64,000 bases of DNA, taken from the NCBI GenBank assembly GCA_002281855.1, contig NCHQ01000004.1:1-64000 (forward strand), in the 5' to 3' direction. The notes under the pieces were generated by a model. It made no database searches and was not told the DNA's origin. It saw nothing but the letters and a program-made list of their open reading frames with translations. A program made the position numbers and the translations under genes. Shown here in pieces: positions 17,262 through 25,701 of this stretch (within the stretch, counting starts at the first letter, position 1; every line of letters starts with the position of its first letter). Origin of the DNA: Rhodospirillales bacterium 24-66-33. Lineage in GTDB: Bacteria; Pseudomonadota; Alphaproteobacteria; Reyranellales; Reyranellaceae.

Positions 17262-17531
17262 ATGCTCTTCATGGTGGTCGAGAAGCTCAAGAACCAGGAC
17301 GGCAAGGCCGTCTATCGCAAGCTCCAGAAGGGCCGCGGCCTGCCCGACGGACTCGAGTTCGTCGCGAGCTACGTCACCGCCGATCTCGGCCGCTGCTTCC
17401 AGCTCATGCGCACCGACGACATCACGACGTTCCAGCGCTGGATCGCCGACTGGCAGGACGTCGTCGAGTTCGAGGTCGTGCCGGTGGTCGAAGGCAAGAC
17501 CACGCGCGAGGCACTGGAGCCGTTGCTGTAG
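17262..17531 (+). CDS. DUF3303-like small protein
   Basis: An 89-residue protein beginning MLFMVVEKLKNQDGKAVYRK, with GLEFVASYVTADLGRCFQLM and LIRT-type central strands typical of DUF3303 (dimeric alpha/beta-barrel-like small proteins, function unknown). GAGGGGAACA precedes the ATG. It is divergent from dapB and 29 bp ahead of the GFA-family gene, with which it is probably cotranscribed. Confidence 0.72.
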   Translation: MLFMVVEKLKNQDGKAVYRKLQKGRGLPDGLEFVASYVTADLGRCFQLMRTDDITTFQRWIADWQDVVEFEVVPVVEGKTTREALEPLL

Positions 17532-17560
17532 GCAGAGATCCAATTGAAGGAGAGCCGACG

Positions 17561-17962
17561 ATGATTACAGGTGGCTGCCATTGCGGCGCGATTCGCTATC
17601 AGGCCGAGGGCGGCGCCCTCAACCACGCGCTCTGTCACTGCACGGACTGTCGGCGGCATGCCGGCGCGCCGATGGTGGGCTGGACGATGTACCCGCAGAA
17701 CGCGGTCAAGGTGACCAAGGGCACGCCCCGGGTCTACGCCTCGTCGGAGCACGGACGGCGGCATTTCTGCCCCGACTGCGGCACCGGGCTGTTCTACGAC
17801 AATGCCACGACGTTGCCGGGGCTCATCGACATCCAGAGCGCGACCTACGACGATCCGGACGCGGTGCCGGCGCAGCGCCACATCCAGGTCGCCGATCGGA
17901 TCGGATGGATGAAGAGCGCGCATGAACTGCCGGCCTTCGACCGCTATCCCCCGCAGCCGTGA
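17561..17962 (+). CDS. GFA-family (glutathione-dependent formaldehyde-activating-like) protein
   Basis: A 133-residue zinc-binding protein of the GFA/CENP-V fold. Cysteine motifs are GGCHCGAIRY at residues 4-13, CHCTDCRRHAG at about 29-39, and FCPDCGTGLF at about 70. Most members have not been shown to act on formaldehyde, so the family label should not be read as function. A clear AAGGAGAG precedes the ATG. It is second in the pair with the DUF3303-like gene. Confidence 0.88.
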   Translation: MITGGCHCGAIRYQAEGGALNHALCHCTDCRRHAGAPMVGWTMYPQNAVKVTKGTPRVYASSEHGRRHFCPDCGTGLFYDNATTLPGLIDIQSATYDDPDAVPAQRHIQVADRIGWMKSAHELPAFDRYPPQP

Positions 17963-18122
17963 CGCGGGAGGCGCGCTGACGGTGTTGTGAAGGGTCGATC
18001 GTCCATCCAGTCCTATCGGATAGAAATGCAGAAATGAACGGCTACCGGCGATTGCCGGCTTGATAGACTGCGGCGGCTCCGCCAGCGGGGCGCAGATCTC
18101 AACCGGTGCCGGAGTCATCGCC

Positions 18123-19430
18123 ATGACGACGACGTTCACGCTGCAGGACGACACCAATCTCGATAAGTCGGTCGCGCAGGCCTATGTTGCGGGCTGGATC
18201 AATGGAGGCTCTTCCTCCTTCCAGGTGCTGCAGAGCGACGGCACGTTCGGCGGCGGCACCCCGACCACCGTCCCATTCTATCCCGTGTCGACGATACCGA
18301 CGGTGACACTCGACGTGGCGACCAACGGCAACGACCAGCTCCTGTTCGTGGTGTCGCAGGGGGCGCCAACGGCTCTCAAGGTACTGAATTCGGCGCCGCA
18401 GAAATACACGCAGTATCCCTACCCGGTCGCCCCCGGCATCGCCGCGCCCGGACCGTTCGACATCTTCGAGTTCGGTCTGGGCGCCCAGGACGATGTGAGC
18501 GCGGTGAGCGGCTTCGGTCTAAACCTGCGCTTCTTGGTGAGCGGCGATGCGAGCCAGCAGTTCGGTGTATCGAGCGCGGTGACCCGGAAGGAGATCGGCA
18601 CGGCCTACACGGCCTTCGTTGCGAACGAGGCGGTGAGCCTGCCAGCCGCGAAGGCCTTCGCCGAGCTGCTTTACGACGGCGCCCTCAACGTCGGCGGCGC
18701 GCCCGCGCCGCCGTCGGTGGACAGCCAGTTCTTCGCCATCTCCGACCCCAACGACATGCTGAACGCCCTCACCGACAATTACACGGCCGCGACAGACGAT
18801 CCCCTGGCGACCTACTGGGTTACGACGCTGGCCGCCTTGTTCACCGTCGGCAACTATCTCAGCATCAACCTGAGCGCCAATCCGGCGGCGCCGAACATCT
18901 ATTCCGGCTATTGCAGCGGCGGCGTCGGCGACGTGGTCTTTACGTTCAGCAACGGCAGCAACATGTACAGATTTTACAATCCGCTGAATTCCAATCCGTT
19001 GGGCTTCGCCGGCGCGCAGTATGTGTTTCAGCAGGCCTTCACCGTGGCGCCGGCACCCGACCAGGGCCTGCTGCAGGACAATATCTGGCAGGCGCTGTGC
19101 CGAGGTGTGGCACAGCTGGGCGTATCGACGACGCCGATCACCGATGGCGAGAGCACCACGGCGTGGAACAATCCGGACAATTGGTACCAGCCCGGCAATG
19201 TCAGCCACGTCTACGCCAAGTTCCTGCACTACTCCGACGCGGCCGGGAACGACAGTCGCACCAGCGGCAATCCGCCGATCTTCATTGCCAATGCCGCCTA
19301 CGGCTTCAGCGAGGACGAGAACCCGGATGGGCCTTACTCTGGCCCGAACGTGCCGTCGAAGAGCGCCACCGTGCCGGACGGCTCGACCGTCACGATCACG
19401 CTCGGCGGCTGGGACACGACCTCGGGCTGA
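18123..19430 (+). CDS. Unassigned protein with GH64/thaumatin-like features
   Basis: A 435-residue protein. The N-terminal third (TTTFTLQDDTNLDKSVAQAY) is Thr/Asn/Gly-rich and beta-like. FDIFEFGLGAQDDVSAVSGF, YRFYNPLNSNPLGF, DNIWQALCRGVAQLG and ANAAYGFSEDENPDGP are placed as in beta-1,3-glucanases of family GH64 (thaumatin-like fold). No signal peptide is visible, so secretion is unclear. The ATG at 18123 has only a weak GGAG upstream. The 160 bp before it hold a short GC hairpin and no gene. Neighbours give no clue. I infer a carbohydrate-binding or glucanase-like role with low confidence. Confidence 0.5.
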   Translation: MTTTFTLQDDTNLDKSVAQAYVAGWINGGSSSFQVLQSDGTFGGGTPTTVPFYPVSTIPTVTLDVATNGNDQLLFVVSQGAPTALKVLNSAPQKYTQYPYPVAPGIAAPGPFDIFEFGLGAQDDVSAVSGFGLNLRFLVSGDASQQFGVSSAVTRKEIGTAYTAFVANEAVSLPAAKAFAELLYDGALNVGGAPAPPSVDSQFFAISDPNDMLNALTDNYTAATDDPLATYWVTTLAALFTVGNYLSINLSANPAAPNIYSGYCSGGVGDVVFTFSNGSNMYRFYNPLNSNPLGFAGAQYVFQQAFTVAPAPDQGLLQDNIWQALCRGVAQLGVSTTPITDGESTTAWNNPDNWYQPGNVSHVYAKFLHYSDAAGNDSRTSGNPPIFIANAAYGFSEDENPDGPYSGPNVPSKSATVPDGSTVTITLGGWDTTSG

Positions 19431-19448
19431 TGTCCGGACACGCAGGCG

Positions 19449-20912
19449 TCATCCCTTCCAGGGATCGGCCACCTTCGGCCAGAACGGCGTCTTGCGCTTG
19501 GTGTAGGGCCAGCGGGTGACGTCGGGGTCGGCGGCGCCAGGAGTGGCGACGTAGAGGATCTCCTTCGCGACGCCGACGAAGCCGTTATAGAAATGCTGCG
19601 CGCTCTTCACGATCACGACGCGGTAGTCGGCCGGCTCGGCGCCGACGGCGCGAAAGGCGTCGGCGTGGAAGGTCTGGTTGCGACGGGTGCAAATGGCGAT
19701 GTCGACATGCTCGGACGACAGCAGCGCCATATCGCCGAGCGGTGACATCACCGGCCCGTAGGGCTGGAAGACGTTGCGGGCGATCTTCTTCACCGTGACG
19801 TCGAGGTCGACCGGATCGCCGCTCACCGTGCCGGACTTGCCGCCCAGCCGCATGCGGATGCGTGCGCCCTCGCCCGCCTCCTCGGCGATCTGGAAGGCCA
19901 TCGGGTCCCACATCACGCCGAACAGGGCCGGGCCGATCTCCCGTTCGACCAGCGCCTTCAGCACGAAGGTCGAATCGCCCGGCGCGCCCGAGCCGGGATT
20001 GTCGGCGCGGTCGGCCAGGACAAGCGGGCCCTGGTTGTGCGAGGCGGCGCGGTCCATCGCCTCCTCGACGGTGAGATACTTCGTGGCATAGCGCTCGCGA
20101 TTGTCCCACAGCTCCTTGCCCAGCTGCTCGGCCAGCGCCTCGGCCTTCTTCCTGTCGCCGTCGGCCACGACCAGCGTGCGGGTGCCCACGTCTTCCACGT
20201 CGGCGAAAGAGAAGCCGTGGCTCAGCGACACCGAGAGGATGCCGTCCTTGCCCTCAAGGCTCTTCATGCGCACCACGAACTCGTTGATCGGCGGCACGGA
20301 GGTGCGGTACTGCGCGATCATGCGGCAGTCATAGCGCGCCATCACCGGCTTCACCTTGCCCTCGACCGTGTCGGCGATGATCGCGAACAGCTCGGCGGCG
20401 CGCTCCATCGTGTCGGTGTGGGGATATTCCTTGTAGCCGACCAGCACGTCGGCGCTGTCGAGCATCAGGGCGCTCAAATGACAGTGCAGGTCGAACTCGG
20501 CGCCGATCGCGACCTTGGGCCCGACGATGGCGCGGATGCGCGACAGGAGATCGCCCTCGCAGTCGTCGTAGCCGTCGGCCACCATGGCGCCGTGGACGTT
20601 GATGAGCACGGCGTCGAGCGGCAGGGCGGCCTTCACGCCGTCGAGGATCTCGTCACGGAAATCCTCATAGACCTTGCGCACGGTCGTGCCCGAGGGCGCG
20701 GCGAAGGTCGACAGCCCCTCGATCACCGTCCAGCCGCGCTTCTCGGTCTCCTTGCGCCAGACATGGACGGGCGCGGTGAAGTTGGTCGGCTCGTGCTTCG
20801 TGGCGTCGCCGTGCCAGATGCCGTGCTCCTCGTAGCCGCGCAGGCCGGTCGGAAAAGGCACGAACTGGTTGGTCTCGGTCCCGAGGGCCGCGATGTAGAC
20901 ACGCTTGGACAA
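19449..20912 (-). CDS. M81-family metallopeptidase (MlrC/microcystinase C-like)
   Basis: A 487-residue member of the DUF1485/MlrC family. It begins VYIAALGTETNQFVPFPTGL; zinc-site candidates are in EFDLHCHLS and VGYKEYPHTDT, and RADNPGSGAPGDSTF is the typical C-domain motif. MlrC degrades linearised microcystin in Sphingomonas, but most relatives act on unknown amide or peptide substrates. I place the start at the TTG at 20912, which has AAGGAG just upstream inside the end of tag; an ATG at 20948 would overlap tag by 32 bp and lies far from the conserved start. The tag stop is 4 bp ahead, so translation is likely coupled. Confidence 0.8.
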   Translation of the reverse strand: MSKRVYIAALGTETNQFVPFPTGLRGYEEHGIWHGDATKHEPTNFTAPVHVWRKETEKRGWTVIEGLSTFAAPSGTTVRKVYEDFRDEILDGVKAALPLDAVLINVHGAMVADGYDDCEGDLLSRIRAIVGPKVAIGAEFDLHCHLSALMLDSADVLVGYKEYPHTDTMERAAELFAIIADTVEGKVKPVMARYDCRMIAQYRTSVPPINEFVVRMKSLEGKDGILSVSLSHGFSFADVEDVGTRTLVVADGDRKKAEALAEQLGKELWDNRERYATKYLTVEEAMDRAASHNQGPLVLADRADNPGSGAPGDSTFVLKALVEREIGPALFGVMWDPMAFQIAEEAGEGARIRMRLGGKSGTVSGDPVDLDVTVKKIARNVFQPYGPVMSPLGDMALLSSEHVDIAICTRRNQTFHADAFRAVGAEPADYRVVIVKSAQHFYNGFVGVAKEILYVATPGAADPDVTRWPYTKRKTPFWPKVADPWKG

Positions 20913-20916
20913 CGAC

Positions 20917-21510
20917 TTACTCCTTGGCGCAGTGGCAGCCCGCGACATGGTCGTCGACCATGCCCGAGGCTTGCATGAAGGCGTAGCAGATGGTGGAGCC
21001 GACGAATTTGAAGCCGGCCTTCTGAAGGGCTTTCGACAGGGCGTCGCTTTCGGCCGAGCGCGCCGGCACGTCCTTGAGGGTCTTCGGACGGTTCTTCTTC
21101 GGCGTCCCGCCGACGAAGCTCCACAGGTACTTGGAGAAGGAGCCTTCGCGCTCCTTCAGCGCGAGATAGGCCTGGGCGTTGGTCACGCTGGCGGCGATCT
21201 TGCCCTTGTGGCGGATGATGCCGGGATCGAGCAGCAGCTTCTCAAGCTTCGCAGGGCGATAGCGCGCGATCTTCTCCGGATCGAACCCGTCATAGACCTT
21301 GCGATAGTGCTCGCGCTTGCGCAGCACGGTGATCCACGAAAGGCCGGCCTGGCAGCCTTCCAGGGTCAGGAGCTCGAACAGCGCGCGATCGTCGCGCAGC
21401 GGACGTCCCCATTCCGTGTCGTGGTATTCCTGGTAGAGCGGATCGTCGGAGACCCAGCCGCATCTTGGCTTGCCGTCCGCGCCGCTCACTCTATCGTGCT
21501 TCCAAACCAT
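20917..21510 (-). CDS. tag: DNA-3-methyladenine glycosylase I
   Basis: A 197-residue Tag protein that excises 3-methyladenine from alkylated DNA. The family's opening CGWVSDDPLYQEYHDTEWG, the active-site segment EGCQAGLSWITVLRKRE and the zinc-binding C-terminus (CYAFMQASGMVDDH then GCHC) are all present. It leads a two-gene unit with the M81 peptidase, apparently by convenience rather than shared function. Divergent from the HAD gene 16 bp away. Confidence 0.94.
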   Translation of the reverse strand: MVWKHDRVSGADGKPRCGWVSDDPLYQEYHDTEWGRPLRDDRALFELLTLEGCQAGLSWITVLRKREHYRKVYDGFDPEKIARYRPAKLEKLLLDPGIIRHKGKIAASVTNAQAYLALKEREGSFSKYLWSFVGGTPKKNRPKTLKDVPARSAESDALSKALQKAGFKFVGSTICYAFMQASGMVDDHVAGCHCAKE

Positions 21511-21526
21511 GTGAGGAAGCTACCCA

Positions 21527-22246
21527 ATGTCCAACGTCCCCGCCAATCTGAAGGTCTGCATTTTCGATGTATTCGGCACCGTCGTCGACTGGCGCGGCAG
21601 CCTGATCGCCGATCTGCCCGCGCTCGGCAAGAAATACGGAATCGACACCGACTGGACGAGCTTCGCCGACGACTGGCGCGGCCTCTACCAGCCGCAGATG
21701 ACACGGGTGCGCAAGGGCGAGCTGCCGTGGACGCGCATCGATGACCTGCACAAGGAAGCCTTCGAGATGCTGCTCGAGAAGCGCGGCCTCAAGCATCCGG
21801 GCGAGGAGGGCGCGTGGGAGTTCACGCACCTCTGGCACAGACTGCGCCCCTGGCCCGATTCGGTCGAGGGCATCGGCATGATGAAGAAGAAGTTCGTCGT
21901 GGCCACACTCAGCAACGGCAACGTCGCGCTGCTGATCAACATGGCCAAGAACGGCGGCATTCCGTGGGATCACTGCTTCTCCGGGGAGACCTTCCATCAC
22001 TACAAGCCCGACCCCGAAGCCTATCTCGGCGTCGTCGACAGCATGTATCTCAAGCCCGAGCAGGTGATGCTGGTGGCGGCGCACAACGGCGACCTCGCGG
22101 CCGCACAGAAGTGCGGCCTGTCGACGGGCTTCGTGCTGCGCCCCACCGAACACGGGCCCGGCCAGACACGCGACCTCAAGGCCGAGGGCGACTGGAACGC
22201 CGTCGGCACGTCGATGATCGATCTCGCGAAGAAGCTGGGGTGCTGA
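21527..22246 (+). CDS. Haloacid dehalogenase type II
   Basis: A 239-residue HAD-superfamily hydrolase of the 2-haloacid dehalogenase group. The nucleophile aspartate is in CIFDVFGTVVDWRG; the serine motif is ATLSNGN; the lysine motif is HYKPDPEAY; and MLVAAHNGDLAAA carries the acidic motif. It would replace a halogen on short 2-haloacids, but related enzymes act on phosphate esters. AGGAAG precedes the ATG. Followed by a strong terminator and convergent with the amidase. Confidence 0.87.
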   Translation: MSNVPANLKVCIFDVFGTVVDWRGSLIADLPALGKKYGIDTDWTSFADDWRGLYQPQMTRVRKGELPWTRIDDLHKEAFEMLLEKRGLKHPGEEGAWEFTHLWHRLRPWPDSVEGIGMMKKKFVVATLSNGNVALLINMAKNGGIPWDHCFSGETFHHYKPDPEAYLGVVDSMYLKPEQVMLVAAHNGDLAAAQKCGLSTGFVLRPTEHGPGQTRDLKAEGDWNAVGTSMIDLAKKLGC

Positions 22247-22255
22247 TGTTCATGG

Positions 22256-22278
22256 CCTCCCCCGTATGACGGGGGAGG
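22256..22278. terminator. Hairpin between the HAD and amidase genes
   Basis: CCTCCCCCGT (22256-22265) pairs perfectly with ACGGGGGAGG (22269-22278) around a 3-nt loop, with T-rich sequence to its right. It lies between convergent genes and probably terminates transcription at least from the plus strand. Confidence 0.7.
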
Positions 22279-22317
22279 AGCTTGATTCTTCAGGCCACGA
22301 TCGTCACGTGACTCCCA

Positions 22318-23715
22318 TCAGAGTTTCGGTCGGTGCGAACGCCACGGCGTGGCGCGTTCGTAGGCCGCGCCGGCGGCCAGGACGCTGGCATCGTCGAACG
22401 CGCGGCCGGCCAGCTGGAAGGCGAGCGGCAGGCCTTCGGCATCGAAGCCGCAGCACACCGCGGCGGCGGGCTGGCCGGTGACGTTGAAGGGCATGCTGAG
22501 CGAGGGCTTGCCGAGGAAGTGGAAGATCGGCGCCGGATCCTCGAAGACTTCCGGCGGACCCCACTGGTTGGCCGTCATCACGAGATCGTAACCGCGCATC
22601 GCCTCGCGCGTGTCCTGCTGCAGCTTGCGGCGGAACCGCAGCGCCGAGAGGTATTGTTCGGCTGAGAGGAAGGCGCCGAGCTGGAAGCGGCGGCGCGTCG
22701 TGTAGCCGAACTTCTCGGGCCGCTCGATCACGTCGCGGCGATGGATGGCATGCGCCTCGGTCGTGATGATGACTCGACCGCAGATGTGATAGTCGCGAAT
22801 GTCGGGGAAAATCACCTCCTCGACCGAGGCGCCGAGATCGCGCATCACGCGCACGGCTTCTTCCATCCCCGCCGCCATGTCCTCCGAGAGCTTGCCCTTG
22901 GGCCCCTCGTACCAGCTGCGGGCCAGCGCGATGCGCATGCCCTTGATCGGGCGTTGCGCCGCCGCGCCGTAATCGACCTTGGGCGTGCGCGCCGAGGCCT
23001 GGTCGTTGGGGTCGTGCCCGGCCAGCACGTCGAGCATCAGGGCGCAGTCCTCGGTCGTCCAGGCCATCGGCCCGGCCGTGTCGAGGCTGAACGAAAGCGG
23101 GAAGATTCCGCAGCGGCTCACCAGCCCGTAGGTCGGCTTGATGCCGGCCGTGGCGCAGTAGCCCGCCGGGTTGCGGATCGAGCCGCCGGTGTCGGAGCCC
23201 ATCGCGCCCATGCAGAGGGCGGCTGCAATTGCCGCACCCGAGCCGCTGGAGGAGCCGCCGGGCTGAAAGGCGGTGTTCCACGGATTGCGGACGGGCGGGA
23301 ACGGCTGGTCCGATGTCATCGCGCCGTTGGCGAATTCGTGCGTGCCGAGTTTGCCCAGGATGACGGCGCCGCCAGCCTTCAGGCGGCGCACCGTTTCTGC
23401 GTCGATCGCCGGGACATAATCGATCTTGAGATGCGAATGGCCGGTCGTCTTGACCCCGGCCGTCTCGTAGATGTCCTTCAGCCCGATCGGGATGCCGTGC
23501 ATCGGCCCGCGTCGCAGGCCGCCGCACATTTCCATGTCGGCCTGCCGCGCGGCGTTCAGCGCGATGTCTGCCGTGACCGTGACGTAGCTGTTGAGGGTGG
23601 GATCGACGGTGGCGATGCGCGCGAGGAAGGCCTCCGTCAGCGCCGTCGAAGTGAGTTCGCCGCGCGCCATCAGGCGGCCGGCCTCGGCAATACCGAGCGT
23701 CGTCAAATCGGTCAT
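22318..23715 (-). CDS. Amidase (AS family, AtzE/GatA-like)
   Basis: A 465-residue amidase-signature enzyme. The catalytic triad is Lys in GIPIGLKDIYETAG, cis-Ser in GGSSSGSGAAIAAA and Ser in GSDTGGSIRNPAGY. It hydrolyses an amide to acid plus ammonia; the substrate is unknown. It starts at the ATG at 23715, 5 bp after the stop of the AtzG-like mini-protein, and lies divergent from a peptide/opine importer. The GatA-like body together with the small upstream subunit resembles the AtzE/AtzG complex (1-carboxybiuret hydrolysis), but this is inferred by layout only. Confidence 0.86.
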   Translation of the reverse strand: MTDLTTLGIAEAGRLMARGELTSTALTEAFLARIATVDPTLNSYVTVTADIALNAARQADMEMCGGLRRGPMHGIPIGLKDIYETAGVKTTGHSHLKIDYVPAIDAETVRRLKAGGAVILGKLGTHEFANGAMTSDQPFPPVRNPWNTAFQPGGSSSGSGAAIAAALCMGAMGSDTGGSIRNPAGYCATAGIKPTYGLVSRCGIFPLSFSLDTAGPMAWTTEDCALMLDVLAGHDPNDQASARTPKVDYGAAAQRPIKGMRIALARSWYEGPKGKLSEDMAAGMEEAVRVMRDLGASVEEVIFPDIRDYHICGRVIITTEAHAIHRRDVIERPEKFGYTTRRRFQLGAFLSAEQYLSALRFRRKLQQDTREAMRGYDLVMTANQWGPPEVFEDPAPIFHFLGKPSLSMPFNVTGQPAAAVCCGFDAEGLPLAFQLAGRAFDDASVLAAGAAYERATPWRSHRPKL

Positions 23716-23720
23716 GGATT

Positions 23721-23915
23721 CTACTCGTCGGCGCGGAAGACTTGAGGCGGTTCGGCAGCCCAGGCCCATCGCTCGGGGATTCGTTCCATCAGCCCGAGCA
23801 GGCCGACATAGCCTTTGTGCAGGTGGCCGATATCTTCCTCGGTCAAGGTGAGACCGGTCAGCGCGGCGCGCAACCGGAATTCCTCGAGCGTCGGCGCCCT
23901 GGTCGATGATGTCAT
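23721..23915 (-). CDS. AtzG-like small subunit (DUF4089-type)
   Basis: A 64-residue protein. EEFRLRAALTGLTLTEEDIG followed by HLHKGYVGLLGLMERIPE is the helical pattern of the DUF4089/AtzG group, a GatC-like partner that wraps around an amidase. The GGAGGG six bases upstream of the ATG at 23915 supports a real gene. It is the first gene of the two-gene unit with the amidase. The long frame around it on this strand is antisense to the binding-protein gene and is not coding. Confidence 0.72.
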   Translation of the reverse strand: MTSSTRAPTLEEFRLRAALTGLTLTEEDIGHLHKGYVGLLGLMERIPERWAWAAEPPQVFRADE

Positions 23916-24065
23916 GACATCCCTCCGCAACGATTGGTGCATGCAATCGACATGCCGCTTCCCTTGTGGCGCGCCTTTGTTGCGTTGGCTTGGCGCTTGC
24001 ATGACGGAACCGACAGCGTCTCGCGTCGGGGTCACCGACGGGATCGCCGAACCGGGGAGTAGTGA

Positions 24066-25670
24066 ATGTTCAACCGTCTTCGCGTTGCCGCCACCGGCCT
24101 GGCCATCCTCGCAGCAACGGCAACACCTGCCTTTGCGCAAGGCACTCTGCGCATCGGCATGACAGCCGCCGACATCCCCTTGACGACGGGCCAGCCCGAT
24201 CAGGGGTTCGAAGGCTTTCGCTTCGCCGGCTACACGATCTATGACGCGCTCGTGAACTGGGATCTGTCGAAGGCCGACACCATCGCCGACATCCGGCCCG
24301 GCCTCGCGGTGTCCTGGGCGCCGGTCGAGGGCGAGCCGACCAAGTGGATCTTCAAGCTGCGCGAGGGCGTGAAGTTCCACGACGGTTCGGACTTCGATGC
24401 CGACACCGTGATCTGGAACCTCGACAAGGTGCTCAACGACAAGTCGCCGCAGTTCGACAGCAAGCAGATGGCGCAGGTGCGCGCGCGCATCCCGACGCTG
24501 GTCGGCTACAAGAAGATCGACAAGTACACGGTCGAGCTCACGACGCGCATCGTGAACTCGCTGTTTCCCTACGACATGTCCTACGTCTTCTATTCGAGCC
24601 CGGCGAACTGGGAGAAGCAGGGCAAGGACTGGAACAAGGTCGCGCTCAATCCGTCGGGCACCGGCCCCTTCAAGGTCGACCGCGTCGTGCCGCGCGAGCG
24701 CCTGGAGCTCTCGCGCAATGCCGACTACTGGGAAAAGGCGCGGGTGCCGAAGGTCGACAAGGTGATCCTGTTCCCGATGCCGGAGGCGGCGACCCGCACG
24801 GCGGCGCTGCTGGCCGGACAGGTCGACTGGATCGAGGTGCCGGCGCCCGACGCCATCCCGCGCCTCAAGCAGGGCGGCATGACCATCGTCACCAACAAGT
24901 ATCCGCACAACTGGGCCTATCAGCCCAGCATGATCGAAGGCTCGCCGTGGACCGACATCCGCGTGCGCAAGGCGGCCAACCTTGCGATCGATCGCGCCGG
25001 CCTCAACAAGCTGCTGGGCGGGCTGATGATCGAGTCCAAGGGCCATGTCTATCCCGGCCATCCCTGGTTCGGCTCGCCGGCCTTCGACATCAAGTACGAT
25101 CCGGCCGCCGCCAAGAAGCTGCTGGCCGAAGCCGGCTACAGCGCAACCAAGAAGCCCAAGATCAAGATCGCCATCTCGACCTCGGGCTCGGGCCAGATGC
25201 TGCCGCTGCCGATGAACGAATACGTGCAGGAGAACCTGAATGCCGTCGGCTTCGATGCCTCGTTCGAGGTCATGGAATGGAATGCGCTGGTGAACTTCTC
25301 CTTCCAGCCGGCGACGGGTGACAACGCCAAGAAGGCGGGCGTCAACGGCATCAACATCAGCCGCGCCACGGTCGATCCGTACTCGGCCTTCACGCGCCTG
25401 ATGAACAGCAACTTCGTGCCGCCGGTCGGCGCCAACTGGGGCATCCTGAAGGACGACAAGCTCGATGCCATGATCAACAAGGCGCATACGAGCTTCGACA
25501 AGGCCGAGCAGACCAAGGCCCTGTCCGAGGTGCACGGCTACATCGTCGACCAGGCCTATTGGGTCTGGATCGCGCACGATCTCAATCCGCGCGCCATGAG
25601 CCCCAAGGTGAAGGGCTTCGTGCAGGCGCAAAGCTGGTTCCAGGACCTGACGCCGGTCGAAATCAAGTAG
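24066..25670 (+). CDS. ABC peptide/opine-type transporter, solute-binding protein
   Basis: A 534-residue cluster-C (SBP_bac_5) binding protein. Residues 1 to about 24 (MFNRLRVAATGLAILAATAT) are a signal peptide ending in AFA. Typical segments include RPGLAVSWAP, WIFKLREGVKFHDGSDFDAD and NPSGTGPFKV. It captures an oligopeptide, opine or similar ligand in the periplasm. GGGGAG precedes the ATG. It opens a complete five-gene importer operon (24066-29563) and is divergent from the AtzG-like/amidase pair, which suggests that an imported amide is cleaved by that amidase. Confidence 0.92.
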   Translation: MFNRLRVAATGLAILAATATPAFAQGTLRIGMTAADIPLTTGQPDQGFEGFRFAGYTIYDALVNWDLSKADTIADIRPGLAVSWAPVEGEPTKWIFKLREGVKFHDGSDFDADTVIWNLDKVLNDKSPQFDSKQMAQVRARIPTLVGYKKIDKYTVELTTRIVNSLFPYDMSYVFYSSPANWEKQGKDWNKVALNPSGTGPFKVDRVVPRERLELSRNADYWEKARVPKVDKVILFPMPEAATRTAALLAGQVDWIEVPAPDAIPRLKQGGMTIVTNKYPHNWAYQPSMIEGSPWTDIRVRKAANLAIDRAGLNKLLGGLMIESKGHVYPGHPWFGSPAFDIKYDPAAAKKLLAEAGYSATKKPKIKIAISTSGSGQMLPLPMNEYVQENLNAVGFDASFEVMEWNALVNFSFQPATGDNAKKAGVNGINISRATVDPYSAFTRLMNSNFVPPVGANWGILKDDKLDAMINKAHTSFDKAEQTKALSEVHGYIVDQAYWVWIAHDLNPRAMSPKVKGFVQAQSWFQDLTPVEIK

Positions 25671-25701
25671 CTCACAGCAACCAAACGAGAGGCGGGCCGC
25701 A

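Noticed and set aside
23721..25631. Long frame of 636 codons on the minus strand
   Set aside because: It is antisense to the binding-protein gene 24066-25670 and only its last 64 codons (the AtzG-like gene) are supported. Long antisense frames are common in DNA of this GC content.
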